DNA from: Clostridium_B lapidicellarium
GTDB taxonomy: Bacteria; Bacillota; Clostridia; Clostridiales; Clostridiaceae
Reading direction: 5' to 3'
DNA length: 64,000 nt
NCBI RefSeq assembly: GCF_041224415.1
Contig: NZ_JBGFFE010000013.1
Coordinates: 1 to 64,000, forward strand
The translations under genes and the position numbers were made by a program. Of the stretch, positions 9,168 through 17,396 are shown piece after piece (positions within the stretch are counted from its first letter, which is position 1; every line of letters begins with the position of its first letter). Under the pieces are notes generated by a model. It was not told the DNA's origin. It saw nothing but the letters and a program-made list of their open reading frames with translations, and did no database searches.

Positions 9168-9836
9168 ATGCATATTGAAGATGGTATTTTATCACCGCAG
9201 GCATGGGGAACATGGTATGCGATAAGTGCCGTGTTTATGGTGCCTGGTATTAAAGAAATAAAAAGAAGAGCTAAGGAAAATTTGTATTATAAACCATTTT
9301 TAGCAATGATGGGAGTAGCTGTATTTGTTATATCATGTATGCATATTCCCGTTCCCGTAACAGGTTCCTGTTCTCATCCCTGTGGCACAGCTTTAGCTGC
9401 TATTGTTGTTGGGCCCTGGGCTACAGGTGTGATTTCAGCTATTGTATTGTTCTTTCAAGCTATATTTTTAGGACATGGAGGTATAACCACTATTGGTGCA
9501 AACACTTTTTCAATGGGTATATCGGCGGGTATTTTGGGATATCTGTGCTGGAAAATTTTGCGGCATTTTAAGAGCCCCATTTGGCTTGCAGCAGGTGTAG
9601 CAGGTTTTGTGGGAGATATAGTTACTTATCTGGTGGCTGCCTTGGAATTGGCAATAAGTTTACATGGACATGTTCCTTTGATGAAACAGTGGATGATATT
9701 CTTTTTAGGGTATGGACCTACACAAATACCTTTAGCCATTGCGGAAGCTATATTTACAGCCTTAGTTCTCGAGGCCATGGTAAAGAGACGTCCAGATTTG
9801 TTGCCGGGAGTGCTCAGAGAAAAGGAGGCAAAGTAA
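9168..9836 (+). CDS. cbiM: Cobalt ECF transporter, substrate-binding membrane protein CbiM
   Basis: The S component that binds Co2+ for vitamin B12 synthesis. It is 222 residues and begins MHIEDG, the CbiM signature whose N-terminal amine and His2 coordinate metal. Further motifs are MHIPVPVTGSCSHPCG and GHGGITTIGANTF, with about six to seven membrane helices. It is first in cbiMNQO and lies 2 bases from cbiN, under the cobalamin riboswitch. Confidence 0.95.
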   Translation: MHIEDGILSPQAWGTWYAISAVFMVPGIKEIKRRAKENLYYKPFLAMMGVAVFVISCMHIPVPVTGSCSHPCGTALAAIVVGPWATGVISAIVLFFQAIFLGHGGITTIGANTFSMGISAGILGYLCWKILRHFKSPIWLAAGVAGFVGDIVTYLVAALELAISLHGHVPLMKQWMIFFLGYGPTQIPLAIAEAIFTALVLEAMVKRRPDLLPGVLREKEAK

Positions 9837-9838
9837 TT

Positions 9839-10168
9839 ATGGAATCAAATGGTAATACAAAAAATGGAAATAATAAGGGAAAAAGTATTAAATTTTTTGA
9901 TGGCTTTACCCGTGTTATGTTAATAGTTATGATAATTTTATTTGTCTTCATATTTGGAGCGTCGAAATATATGGTAAATCATAAGATGGAAGGTGGAGGT
10001 ACAGATGACAAGGTAAATACCATGGCTTCTAGTAAGCACAAGCCTTTTATCGAACTTCCTGGAGATGCACAGGTGGGAGCTTTTTCCGTGGCAAATTTTT
10101 TTGCGGGTATGATAGTAGGACATCATTGGGAAAAATTGTTTGGCGAATCCAGCAAAGATAAAAATTAA
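9839..10168 (+). CDS. cbiN: Cobalt transporter auxiliary protein CbiN
   Basis: A 109-residue protein with two membrane helices (about residues 25-45 and 80-100) and an external loop between them, the CbiN plan. It assists CbiM metal loading. ATG 9839 has AAAGGAGG inside the end of cbiM. A longer reading from 9581 in the same frame would only overlap cbiM out of frame, so the short start is chosen. Confidence 0.9.
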   Translation: MESNGNTKNGNNKGKSIKFFDGFTRVMLIVMIILFVFIFGASKYMVNHKMEGGGTDDKVNTMASSKHKPFIELPGDAQVGAFSVANFFAGMIVGHHWEKLFGESSKDKN

Positions 10169-10186
10169 TTAGAGGAAGAATGAATT

Positions 10187-10966
10187 ATGGAACTATCTTC
10201 ATTTGGAAGGATATCTAAAAATAAAAGTTTTTTACATCGTTTGGACGGAAGGGTAAAGACCGTATTGTTTCTAAGTGCAATTGTAATAACAACTTTTCTT
10301 TCCAAATGGTACCTCATAGTGTTTTTGTGGGTACTGTCTATAATTGGATATTATACTTTGGGTATTCCCTGGAAGAGGCTTATAAAAAGGCTTTTAATAC
10401 CATTTAGTATAGCATGGCTTGTATTTGTAAGTGTACTTTTTACAAATGGGGAAACTGTTTTGACCTATATTCCCATTGGAGCCTATCATTTGAACATATA
10501 CAGCGAGGGACTATCACTTGGAATTTTGTTGATGCTCAGAATAATGGCAGCAGTTAGCTTGGCATGTATACTTTCCTTTTGCACTCCTATGATTGAAATA
10601 CTTGAGACACTCAGGATACTTAAAGTTCCCTCAATTATAATAGATTTGGCTGATATGATGTACAGGTATATATTCATAATTGAGGATACGGGAAAAAATA
10701 TGAGACACGCCCAACTGAGCCGTATGGGAGATAGATCCAGCTGGCTGAGGCGCATAGAAGATACAGGAAAAATAGCGGTGTATGTCATGATAGAATCCCT
10801 GGATAGAAGTGTGAGAGTCTATAATGCCATGCTTTCGAGGGGATATAACGAAGATAGTAAACAAGCCAAGTTTTTTACTTATCCTGTTCCGGTTAAAGAT
10901 TTTCGCTTTGGAATTTTAATAGCGGTTTTATTGTTGGTTTTAATTCTTGTAAATATATTTATTTAA
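10187..10966 (+). CDS. cbiQ: Cobalt ECF transporter transmembrane protein CbiQ
   Basis: The energy-coupling T component, 259 residues. It has four to five hydrophobic segments and the amphipathic coupling region (about 165-205) that docks on the ATPase, including RMGDRSSW. It follows cbiN by 18 bases, with a GAGGAAG ribosome site, and precedes cbiO by 13 bases. Confidence 0.92.
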   Translation: MELSSFGRISKNKSFLHRLDGRVKTVLFLSAIVITTFLSKWYLIVFLWVLSIIGYYTLGIPWKRLIKRLLIPFSIAWLVFVSVLFTNGETVLTYIPIGAYHLNIYSEGLSLGILLMLRIMAAVSLACILSFCTPMIEILETLRILKVPSIIIDLADMMYRYIFIIEDTGKNMRHAQLSRMGDRSSWLRRIEDTGKIAVYVMIESLDRSVRVYNAMLSRGYNEDSKQAKFFTYPVPVKDFRFGILIAVLLLVLILVNIFI

Positions 10967-10979
10967 AGGAGAATAATTT

Positions 10980-11807
10980 ATGTCACTTATTGAAGTGGAT
11001 GATGTCAGCTATGCCTATGGTGACGGCAGCATGGCACTTAGAAATGTTAATATGAAGATAGAAAAAGGTGAGAAAGTGGCAATACTAGGACCAAATGGTG
11101 CAGGCAAGTCGACACTTTTTCACCTGTTTAATGGAATTTCAAAACCTAAATCAGGTACTATTACAATAGACGGACTGCAGGTATGCAAAAAAAACTTGGT
11201 CAAAATAAGGCAGATGGTAGGTATGGTATTTCAGGATTCCGATGATCAACTTTTTAATTCCACAGTTCGTCAGGAAATAGCCTATGGACTTTTAAATATG
11301 GGAATGAAGGGAAAAAAGCTGGAGGATACCATAGCATGGGCATTAAAAGTGGTTGGAATGACAGGATATGATGATAAGAGCCCGCATAATTTAAGCGGAG
11401 GACAGAAAAAGAGGATTGCTCTCGCAAGTGTTCTTGCGATGAAACCTCAAGTTATGGTATTGGACGAACCTACCGCAGCTCTTGATCCAAGAGGGGTATA
11501 TAAATTAATTAAGCTTTTGGATTCAATAAATGAAAAACTTGGAATTACCCTGATCTTTGCAACACATGATGTAGATACAGTTCCCCTTTTAGCTGATACA
11601 GTGTATCTTTTGGATAAGGGAAGTATTGTGATGGGAGGCACTACCAAGGAAGTATTTAATCAGAAGGAGCTTATTCGGAAAATTAATTTAAGGCTTCCAA
11701 GAGTAGCCCATCTTGTTGAAATACTGGAGAAAGATGGAGTATTAAAAGTTGATACCCTTCCTCTTACTATTGGACAAGCTAAGAATGTTTTAGAAAATAA
11801 AAAATGA
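10980..11807 (+). CDS. cbiO: Cobalt ECF transporter ATP-binding protein CbiO
   Basis: The ABC ATPase of the ECF cobalt transporter, 275 residues. It has Walker A GPNGAGKST (37-45), Q-loop Q85, signature LSGGQ (138-142), Walker B VMVLDEP (158-164) and a switch His in ATHD. It is the last gene of the riboswitch-controlled cbiMNQO operon; a terminator follows 7 bases later. Confidence 0.95.
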   Translation: MSLIEVDDVSYAYGDGSMALRNVNMKIEKGEKVAILGPNGAGKSTLFHLFNGISKPKSGTITIDGLQVCKKNLVKIRQMVGMVFQDSDDQLFNSTVRQEIAYGLLNMGMKGKKLEDTIAWALKVVGMTGYDDKSPHNLSGGQKKRIALASVLAMKPQVMVLDEPTAALDPRGVYKLIKLLDSINEKLGITLIFATHDVDTVPLLADTVYLLDKGSIVMGGTTKEVFNQKELIRKINLRLPRVAHLVEILEKDGVLKVDTLPLTIGQAKNVLENKK

Positions 11808-11814
11808 TGTACTG

Positions 11815-11848
11815 TCACTGGAATTTTTAACAAGATTTCAGTGATTTT
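11815..11848 (+). terminator. Terminator after cbiO
   Basis: TCACTGGAAT pairs with ATTTCAGTGA (one G-U), followed by six T. Confidence 0.8.
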
Positions 11849-11963
11849 TTCATATTTGCTATTAATTTAATAGTTTATAAAATTACGAAATGCATAAACT
11901 CTAAATACACAATTAATAAAATACTTCAATAAAAAATCTATGTGGATAAAAGGAGGAATTAAT

Positions 11964-12161
11964 ATGGCAAGCAATGGAAGAAAATCTTTAGTTCCAGACG
12001 CAAAAGAAGCTCTTGATAGATTTAAAATGGAGGCAGCTAGAGAAGTAGGAGTAAGTTTGAAAAATGGATATAATGGAGATATTACATCTAGAGAAGCAGG
12101 ATCCATCGGAGGACAGATGGTAAAGAAAATGATACAGTCCTATGAAGAGGGACTTAAGTAA
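11964..12161 (+). CDS. Alpha/beta-type small acid-soluble spore protein
   Basis: A 65-residue DNA-binding protein that coats and protects spore DNA. It has the family signature: a helix containing ALDRFKMEAAREVG, then GDITSREAGSIGGQMVKKMI with the GPR-protease-type cleavage neighbourhood. ATG 11964 follows AAAGGAGGAATTA; an in-frame ATG at 11940 lacks a site and would add eight atypical residues. It is expected to be a forespore (sigma-G) gene, though I do not see a clear sigma-G promoter. Confidence 0.93.
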   Translation: MASNGRKSLVPDAKEALDRFKMEAAREVGVSLKNGYNGDITSREAGSIGGQMVKKMIQSYEEGLK

Positions 12162-12187
12162 AAAACGTGAATGTAAAAAAATTTCAC

Positions 12188-12216
12188 TTGACGAATATGG
12201 ACAGTAAGTATATAAT
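12188..12216 (+). promoter_or_regulatory. Strong promoter for the second cobalamin riboswitch
   Basis: TTGACG (12188-12193), 17-base spacer, TATAAT (12211-12216), about 20 bases before the aptamer. Confidence 0.75.
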
Positions 12217-12235
12217 ATAGAATATAACTTAATAA

Positions 12236-12420
12236 AAAGGCATAAGGTTTAGTTGATAATTAAAAGGGAATAGGGTGAGATACCCTTACAGCCCCCGCTA
12301 CTGTATAAGGTGACGATTTTGGATTCCACTGGAAAGTTTCTGGGAAGGGAAAAAAGGATGAACCGATAGTCAGGAGACCTGCCTGTGTCTAGGTATGTAG
12401 TAATCTTTCGGAGGGAAGGA
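12236..12420 (+). promoter_or_regulatory. Second cobalamin riboswitch (orphan)
   Basis: Carries the aptamer elements GGGAATAGGGTGAGA, the core cagcccccgctactgta, the B12-box-like tccactggaaag, and gtcaggagacctgcc. It has its own promoter and is followed by two terminators. The next gene downstream is a SIR2-like protein with no evident B12 link, which is unusual for this class. Confidence 0.88.
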
Positions 12421-12478
12421 TTTATCAATTGTAATACTGCTGTTATTTTTAGTGACAGAGTTTTGTAGTGTGGTAATT

Positions 12479-12507
12479 AGGGACTTCCAAAAGAAGTCCC
12501 TTTTTAT
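12479..12507 (+). terminator. First terminator after the orphan riboswitch
   Basis: AGGGACTTC (12479-12487) pairs perfectly with GAAGTCCCT (12493-12501), followed by TTTTT. Probably the switch terminator. Confidence 0.85.
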
Positions 12508-12544
12508 ATATGTTGGTGTTAACTTAAACATATCTAATCCCTTT

Positions 12545-12590
12545 AAAAATGCACTTGTTTGTCATGGATAAATAGGTGCATTTTTTATAT
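12545..12590 (+). terminator. Second terminator before the SIR2-like gene
   Basis: AAAAATGCAC (12545-12554) pairs with GTGCATTTTT (12576-12585), followed by further T. A second stop in tandem suggests the riboswitch transcript ends before 12653. Confidence 0.75.
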
Positions 12591-12652
12591 TTTAAATATT
12601 GTAACATTGGTTTATAATAATATCAAGTGTTTCTGAAAGGAAGGATAAGATC

Positions 12653-14170
12653 ATGTCTGAGAAATATTGGCCTGAAACCGTTATACTCTGGGGAGCCGGT
12701 GCAACTAAAAGCCTGGGGCTCCATGCAACCAAGGAGTTGATGCAGCTTATTTCAAAAATTAGTAGAGGCGATTTTTCTTTTTTGAAAGGGAAAAACGAAA
12801 AACTGGCCGGTGCCTTTAAAAAATTGATTGTTGAGGATCTGATTGAAGATTCAAAAATATCAGAGATATATGATTTAAGGGCCCTTGAAGCCATAGTAAA
12901 TACAAATAACAAGATCAATATGCATGAACTTTTCACCCTGCTTGATCAACTTATTGACAACAATATGGGATTCAATGCTTTTGTAAATGGAAGAACACAA
13001 TTTTTGAGGGCAGAGAGGGTCAAGGCAGCTAGGAGATGCCTTATTTTGATTATTGAAGAATTGGAGAGATTTAGCATTCAAAATGTTCCAGGTTACACGG
13101 ATAGAGAAAAAATGGAACCTTATTATGAGTTTGCAAAAGTGCTTACTGATCTCATGATAGAAGAAGCACAGGCATTTGAAAACAGAAATTATAAGAGAAA
13201 TACAAGACGTTTTTATCTTTTTTCCTATGCCATAATATCTTTTAACTGGGATCCTGTAATTCTCTGGAATCTATTTAATGTACACAAGGAGAGAAACCAG
13301 AATCCGATTAAATTGAAAGATGGCTTAAAATTACAGCTTTACGATGATTTTGGAACCCAGATATCTTCTACCCAGCTGGATGATGGTGAGTCAGGTATAT
13401 GTTATGTTACAGATGAGCCTCAATGTAAGAGCATAAATGATTATAATTATCCTTCTAGGATAATAAGAATAGGGAAAATACTATTTCCACACGGTATGTT
13501 TGGAACTAGGATTTGTCCTGAATGCGGCAAATCGATAATAAGCTTTGCAGAAAAATGGGATAGGCTGTCTACCGAAATTTTTGGACCGTCCATTTTAAAA
13601 CCTCTTCAGAAAAATTGGAAATACACCACTGAGAAGGAGAAGTTGTATGAGAGAGGTGCCATAGAATGTCCCTACTGCGGCCAGATAACTTATCCATATG
13701 ATATGAATCTCATAATACAGAGCCTTTCAAAGAAGAGAAATGCCCCTATTTTAGAAGAACTTAAGACTGAAATGGGACTTCTTATGAAAAATGCAAAACA
13801 TATAATTTTTGCGGGGTATAGTCTGCCTATAGACGATATTATGGTTAAAACTTTTTTTATGTCCTCTATATCCGGCAGCGATAAACATAAACTGAAATGC
13901 ACCATATTGAATTATGACAAAGAATATGAAAACTCGGGTTGGCTAAAGGGGAAGAACATATTGGAATATATAAAAAAATCAAGAAATAATTCTGCGGCAG
14001 AGTGTATAGATAATATATGTGATATATTTCCACTGGAGAATATAAGGGTAAATTTGAGCGGGATACCTGATGTATTTATGGAGAAAGGAAAGTGCAGCAG
14101 AAGTAAAGTTATAGATTTATTGTATCCCGAGGAATATTTTAATGGGGGATTCCCAATACGCAGGGGTTAA
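12653..14170 (+). CDS. SIR2-like domain protein with zinc-ribbon cysteines
   Basis: A 505-residue cytosolic protein. The N-terminus has a nucleotide-binding turn (WGAGATKSLGL, about residues 17-27) and the C-terminal part has AGYSLPIDD, both typical of SIR2-like Rossmann proteins that bind or hydrolyse NAD. Two CPxCG pairs (CPECG near residue 288, CPYCG near 340) would form an inserted zinc ribbon. GAAAGGAAGG precedes ATG 12653. Homologues range from deacylase-like proteins to phage-defence NADases; this one has no defence neighbour, so its role is open. Downstream is an ECF S component in the same direction, 149 bases away. Confidence 0.65.
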   Translation: MSEKYWPETVILWGAGATKSLGLHATKELMQLISKISRGDFSFLKGKNEKLAGAFKKLIVEDLIEDSKISEIYDLRALEAIVNTNNKINMHELFTLLDQLIDNNMGFNAFVNGRTQFLRAERVKAARRCLILIIEELERFSIQNVPGYTDREKMEPYYEFAKVLTDLMIEEAQAFENRNYKRNTRRFYLFSYAIISFNWDPVILWNLFNVHKERNQNPIKLKDGLKLQLYDDFGTQISSTQLDDGESGICYVTDEPQCKSINDYNYPSRIIRIGKILFPHGMFGTRICPECGKSIISFAEKWDRLSTEIFGPSILKPLQKNWKYTTEKEKLYERGAIECPYCGQITYPYDMNLIIQSLSKKRNAPILEELKTEMGLLMKNAKHIIFAGYSLPIDDIMVKTFFMSSISGSDKHKLKCTILNYDKEYENSGWLKGKNILEYIKKSRNNSAAECIDNICDIFPLENIRVNLSGIPDVFMEKGKCSRSKVIDLLYPEEYFNGGFPIRRG

Positions 14171-14283
14171 AAGATATTGTGTTTTTTTTAACTGATTTAT
14201 TGAACTTTTTGATAAAAGTGATAGAATAAAATCGTCGGTATTTATAAAAAAACTGAACTAAAATTTTTTTGAAGGAGGTTTCC

Positions 14284-14304
14284 GTGTTATATCGTAATGA
14301 ATAA
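14284..14304 (+). other. Possible 6-codon leader peptide before the ECF gene
   Basis: GTG 14284 after a near-ideal GAAGGAGGT reads six codons to TAA at 14302, just before the GGAGG of the next gene. Such a frame could couple translation. Too short to be certain. Confidence 0.3.
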
Positions 14305-14319
14305 CAACGGAGGAAAATT

Positions 14320-14910
14320 ATGGAAAGACAAGTTAATGAATGGTCAAAGCTGACCGTTAGAAAGATTACTATAATCGGCATGTTATCTGCAATTTCTGTC
14401 GTACTTGGCGTAACAGGACTTGGTTTTATACCTATTCCACCGGTAAAAGCTACTATAATGCATATTCCAGTTATAATAGGTGCTATTTTGGAGGGACCGT
14501 TGGTAGGTTCCATGGTGGGGCTTATTTTTGGTATATTCAGTGTGATTCAGTCTATAACTACACCTTCACCTGTTTCTTTTGTATTTATGAACCCTCTGGT
14601 ATCGGTTTTACCGAGAGTGCTTATAGGAATAGGAAGCTATTATGTATTTAAAGCTATAAAAATAAAGAGAAGGGTTTTTTCTGTAGGTATAGCTGCTGCA
14701 GCCGGTTCATTGATAAATACGGTTGGTGTACTGGGAATGATATATCTTATATATCTGGAGCCTTATTCAAAAGCATTGAATATAAGCTTGAGTGCGGCTA
14801 AAAAGGGTATATTGGCAGTGGCCTTTACAAATGGAATACCAGAAATGATTTTATCCGTGCTTATTACGGCATCTGTTGTTACTGCCGTTTTTAAAATAAG
14901 ACATAAGTAG
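14320..14910 (+). CDS. ECF transporter S component (vitamin-type substrate)
   Basis: A 196-residue membrane protein with about six helices. The N-terminal Lys/Arg-rich start and the segment IPIPPVKATIMHIPVI, followed by glycine-rich helices, fit the ECF-S superfamily of vitamin-binding subunits that share a common EcfAAT module. It resembles pantothenate-type S components, but the substrate is not certain. No ATPase or T component is adjacent, so it would be a group II ECF system. ATG 14320 has GGAGG 8 bases upstream. Confidence 0.75.
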   Translation: MERQVNEWSKLTVRKITIIGMLSAISVVLGVTGLGFIPIPPVKATIMHIPVIIGAILEGPLVGSMVGLIFGIFSVIQSITTPSPVSFVFMNPLVSVLPRVLIGIGSYYVFKAIKIKRRVFSVGIAAAAGSLINTVGVLGMIYLIYLEPYSKALNISLSAAKKGILAVAFTNGIPEMILSVLITASVVTAVFKIRHK

Positions 14911-14941
14911 ACTTGTTTTTAATTAAATCAAGTGTAAAATC

Positions 14942-14975
14942 AACCCTGAGCTTTTACCAGCTTGGGGTTTTATAA
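14942..14975 (+). terminator. Terminator after the ECF S component
   Basis: AACCCTGAGC (14942-14951) pairs with GCTTGGGGTT (14960-14969), followed by a T-rich tract. Confidence 0.75.
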
Positions 14976-15000
14976 TATAATATGGAGGTGCAGGTTAAAA

Positions 15001-15969
15001 ATGAGGGAAATTTTGCTGAATGATATAGGTGGGATAAAAATAGGAAATGCAGAAAAATTAAAAGGACCTACAGGCTGTACCGTAGTTATATGTGAAAAAG
15101 GTGCATCTGCGGGAGTGGATGTTAGAGGTGGTTCTCCAGGTACACGTGAAACGGATCTATTGAATCCTGTTAATTTGGTGGATAAAATACATGCTGTAGT
15201 TCTTACGGGTGGCAGTGCTTTTGGACTGGATGCGGCAGGTGGTGTGATGCAGTATTTGGAGGAAAGAAGCATAGGATTTGATGTGAGTGTTACAAAGGTT
15301 CCCATAGTTTGTGGAGCTGTACTGTTTGATTTGAATATAGGCGATTATAGGATAAGGCCTGATAAGTCCATGGGATATGAAGCGTGTATAAATTCCGAAT
15401 TGAATTTATGCAAAAATGGCAGTGTAGGTGCAGGAACGGGGGCAACTGTGGGTAAGATACTCGGAGATGAATATGCCATGAAGGGAGGACTTGGTTCTTT
15501 CGCTCTTCAAATAGGAGATCTTAAAATTGGTGCAGTAGTTGCAGTAAATTGTCTTGGAGATATAATAGACAGTGGAAGCGGAAGTATAATAGCAGGTGCT
15601 TTGGGGAAAGATAAAAAGTCCTTTGTGAATACAGAAAAGGTAATGTTAAATATGTACTCGGAGAAAAAAAATATGTTTAGCGGGAATACTACTATTGGAG
15701 TAGTTGTTACCAATGGTGATTTTACAAAATCCGAGATGAATAAAATGGCGTCCATGGCCCAGGATGGATATGGAAGAGCTATTAGACCCGCCCACTCTAT
15801 GTTTGATGGAGATACTATATTTACCATGGCTACCGGAAAAGTAAAGTCGGATTTGAGTGTAGCCGGATTTTTGGCTGCCAAGGTTGTGGAAAGGGCCATT
15901 GTAAGAGCAATAAAAAATGCGGATTCGGTTTTGGGATACAGAAGTTATAAAGATATTTGGACTGCATGA
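15001..15969 (+). CDS. P1 family (DmpA/NylC-like) autoprocessing peptidase
   Basis: A 322-residue N-terminal-nucleophile hydrolase of the DmpA aminopeptidase/NylC group. These proteins cleave themselves to expose a Ser/Thr nucleophile. The likely site is before the first Thr of NTTIGVVVTN (near residue 233), and the glycine-rich LTGGSAFGLDAA and GAGTGATVGK segments are conserved in the family. GGAGGTG precedes ATG 15001; an upstream in-frame ATG (14962) lies inside the preceding terminator and is rejected. The natural substrate is unknown. Confidence 0.85.
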   Translation: MREILLNDIGGIKIGNAEKLKGPTGCTVVICEKGASAGVDVRGGSPGTRETDLLNPVNLVDKIHAVVLTGGSAFGLDAAGGVMQYLEERSIGFDVSVTKVPIVCGAVLFDLNIGDYRIRPDKSMGYEACINSELNLCKNGSVGAGTGATVGKILGDEYAMKGGLGSFALQIGDLKIGAVVAVNCLGDIIDSGSGSIIAGALGKDKKSFVNTEKVMLNMYSEKKNMFSGNTTIGVVVTNGDFTKSEMNKMASMAQDGYGRAIRPAHSMFDGDTIFTMATGKVKSDLSVAGFLAAKVVERAIVRAIKNADSVLGYRSYKDIWTA

Positions 15970-16106
15970 ATTTTAATCAGGTCAAAAATATGTGATAATT
16001 ATCGAAAATTGCAGTTAAAGTTTAGTTTTACAGCTATTATGTGTTAAAATATAACTGTTGACTATGTATAATAATGTGAGTATGAATGAAAGGGAGAGAT
16101 ATTTTA

Positions 16107-17285
16107 ATGGCTAGTGATAAAGAAGTAAATTCAATGAATGAAGTTATTGATCAAATTGATTCAACTATGGGAAATGTAAAAAATGGAGAGATAGTAAAGG
16201 GAAAGGTAATTTCCGTAAATGATAAAGAAGCTGTAGTGGATATCGGATATATGGTGGATGGAGTGCTGCCTAAGAGTGAAACATGTAGTGATGAAAATGC
16301 AAACATGGAAGATCTTTTAAAAGCCGGAGATGAAATATACGTATATATAGTGGAACTTAACAAAGGCGAAGATAAATTGATGCTTTCAAAGATAAAGGCC
16401 GATGAAATAAGAGGCTGGAATAAGATTGAAAACTCCTTTAAAAATGGTGAGACTTTTGACGTGACTGTAAAAGAAGTGGTAAAGGGAGGGGTACTGGCGG
16501 ATCTTTATAATTTTAAAGCTTTTATACCGGCATCTCAACTTTCAATAAGATATGTAAAAAATCTAAGCGACTTTTTAGATAAGACACTGACTGTAAAGGT
16601 GATTGAACTGGATAAAAATAGACATAATATTGTGCTGTCAAGAAAAGAAGTTGAACAATTGGAGGCTGAAAAGAAAGCGGAACAGCTGTGGAACAATATA
16701 AAAAAAGGTGATGAGATGGAGGGAACTGTCAGCAGAGTCACAGGATTTGGAGCATTTGTTGATTTAGGCGGTGTAGAGGGTCTAGTGCATATATCCCAGC
16801 TCTCATGGAAGAGAATAAAAAATCCTTCAGAGGTAGTGTCCGAAGGAGATCATGTTAAAGTTTCCGTAATAGATGCAGATAGGGAGAAGAATAGAATTTC
16901 ACTTTCTATGAAACGTGAAGAGGATAATCCGTGGAATGATGTTGATGAGAAGTATAAGGTGAATGATGTAGTTCAGGGAACTGTAACTAAAGTCATAAAT
17001 ATAGGTGCTTTTGTAGAGATTGAAGACGGACTGGAGGGATTTGTGCATATATCTGAAATATCCCAGGATCATATTGCAAAGCCTTCAGATGTTTTAAATG
17101 TAGGTGATGTGGTAAAGGTAAAAATACTCAATATAAATGCAAAAGCCAATAGAATGTCTCTCAGCATAAAAGATGCCTCAGACAATTCTAAGGGAAACTT
17201 TAAGGGATATTCAGACAATTCCGATAGCGGGGTTACTCTGGGAGATTTGTTTAAGGATAAATTTAAAAATATGAAGTTCGATTAA
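16107..17285 (+). CDS. S1 RNA-binding domain protein (ribosomal protein S1-like)
   Basis: A 392-residue protein with four S1 OB-fold repeats at about residues 27-95, 112-176, 194-263 and 280-349. The last two have the strong consensus GFGAFVDL / GLVHISQLSW and GAFVEI / GFVHISEIS. Firmicutes S1 homologues of this size bind mRNA and can associate with the 30S subunit. ATG 16107 is preferred because AAAGGGAGAG lies 8-17 bases upstream; ATG 16086 would precede that site. Many clostridia fuse S1 repeats to IspH; here the protein is stand-alone. Confidence 0.88.
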   Translation: MASDKEVNSMNEVIDQIDSTMGNVKNGEIVKGKVISVNDKEAVVDIGYMVDGVLPKSETCSDENANMEDLLKAGDEIYVYIVELNKGEDKLMLSKIKADEIRGWNKIENSFKNGETFDVTVKEVVKGGVLADLYNFKAFIPASQLSIRYVKNLSDFLDKTLTVKVIELDKNRHNIVLSRKEVEQLEAEKKAEQLWNNIKKGDEMEGTVSRVTGFGAFVDLGGVEGLVHISQLSWKRIKNPSEVVSEGDHVKVSVIDADREKNRISLSMKREEDNPWNDVDEKYKVNDVVQGTVTKVINIGAFVEIEDGLEGFVHISEISQDHIAKPSDVLNVGDVVKVKILNINAKANRMSLSIKDASDNSKGNFKGYSDNSDSGVTLGDLFKDKFKNMKFD

Positions 17286-17396
17286 GGAAAAATACCCAGA
17301 TATAATTAACTATGTCCTATGGCAGTTTGATATTAGTGTAAACATAGTTGCAGTATTTGTCAGAGCAAGGTTGTGAACAGAAAAAAGATGTAATGT

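Noticed and set aside
9581..9838. N-terminal extension of CbiN
   Set aside because: It is an out-of-frame shadow of cbiM; the true start at 9839 has AAAGGAGG.
14962..15000. Longer N-terminus for the P1 peptidase
   Set aside because: The upstream ATG lies in the terminator hairpin, has no ribosome site, and adds residues foreign to the family.
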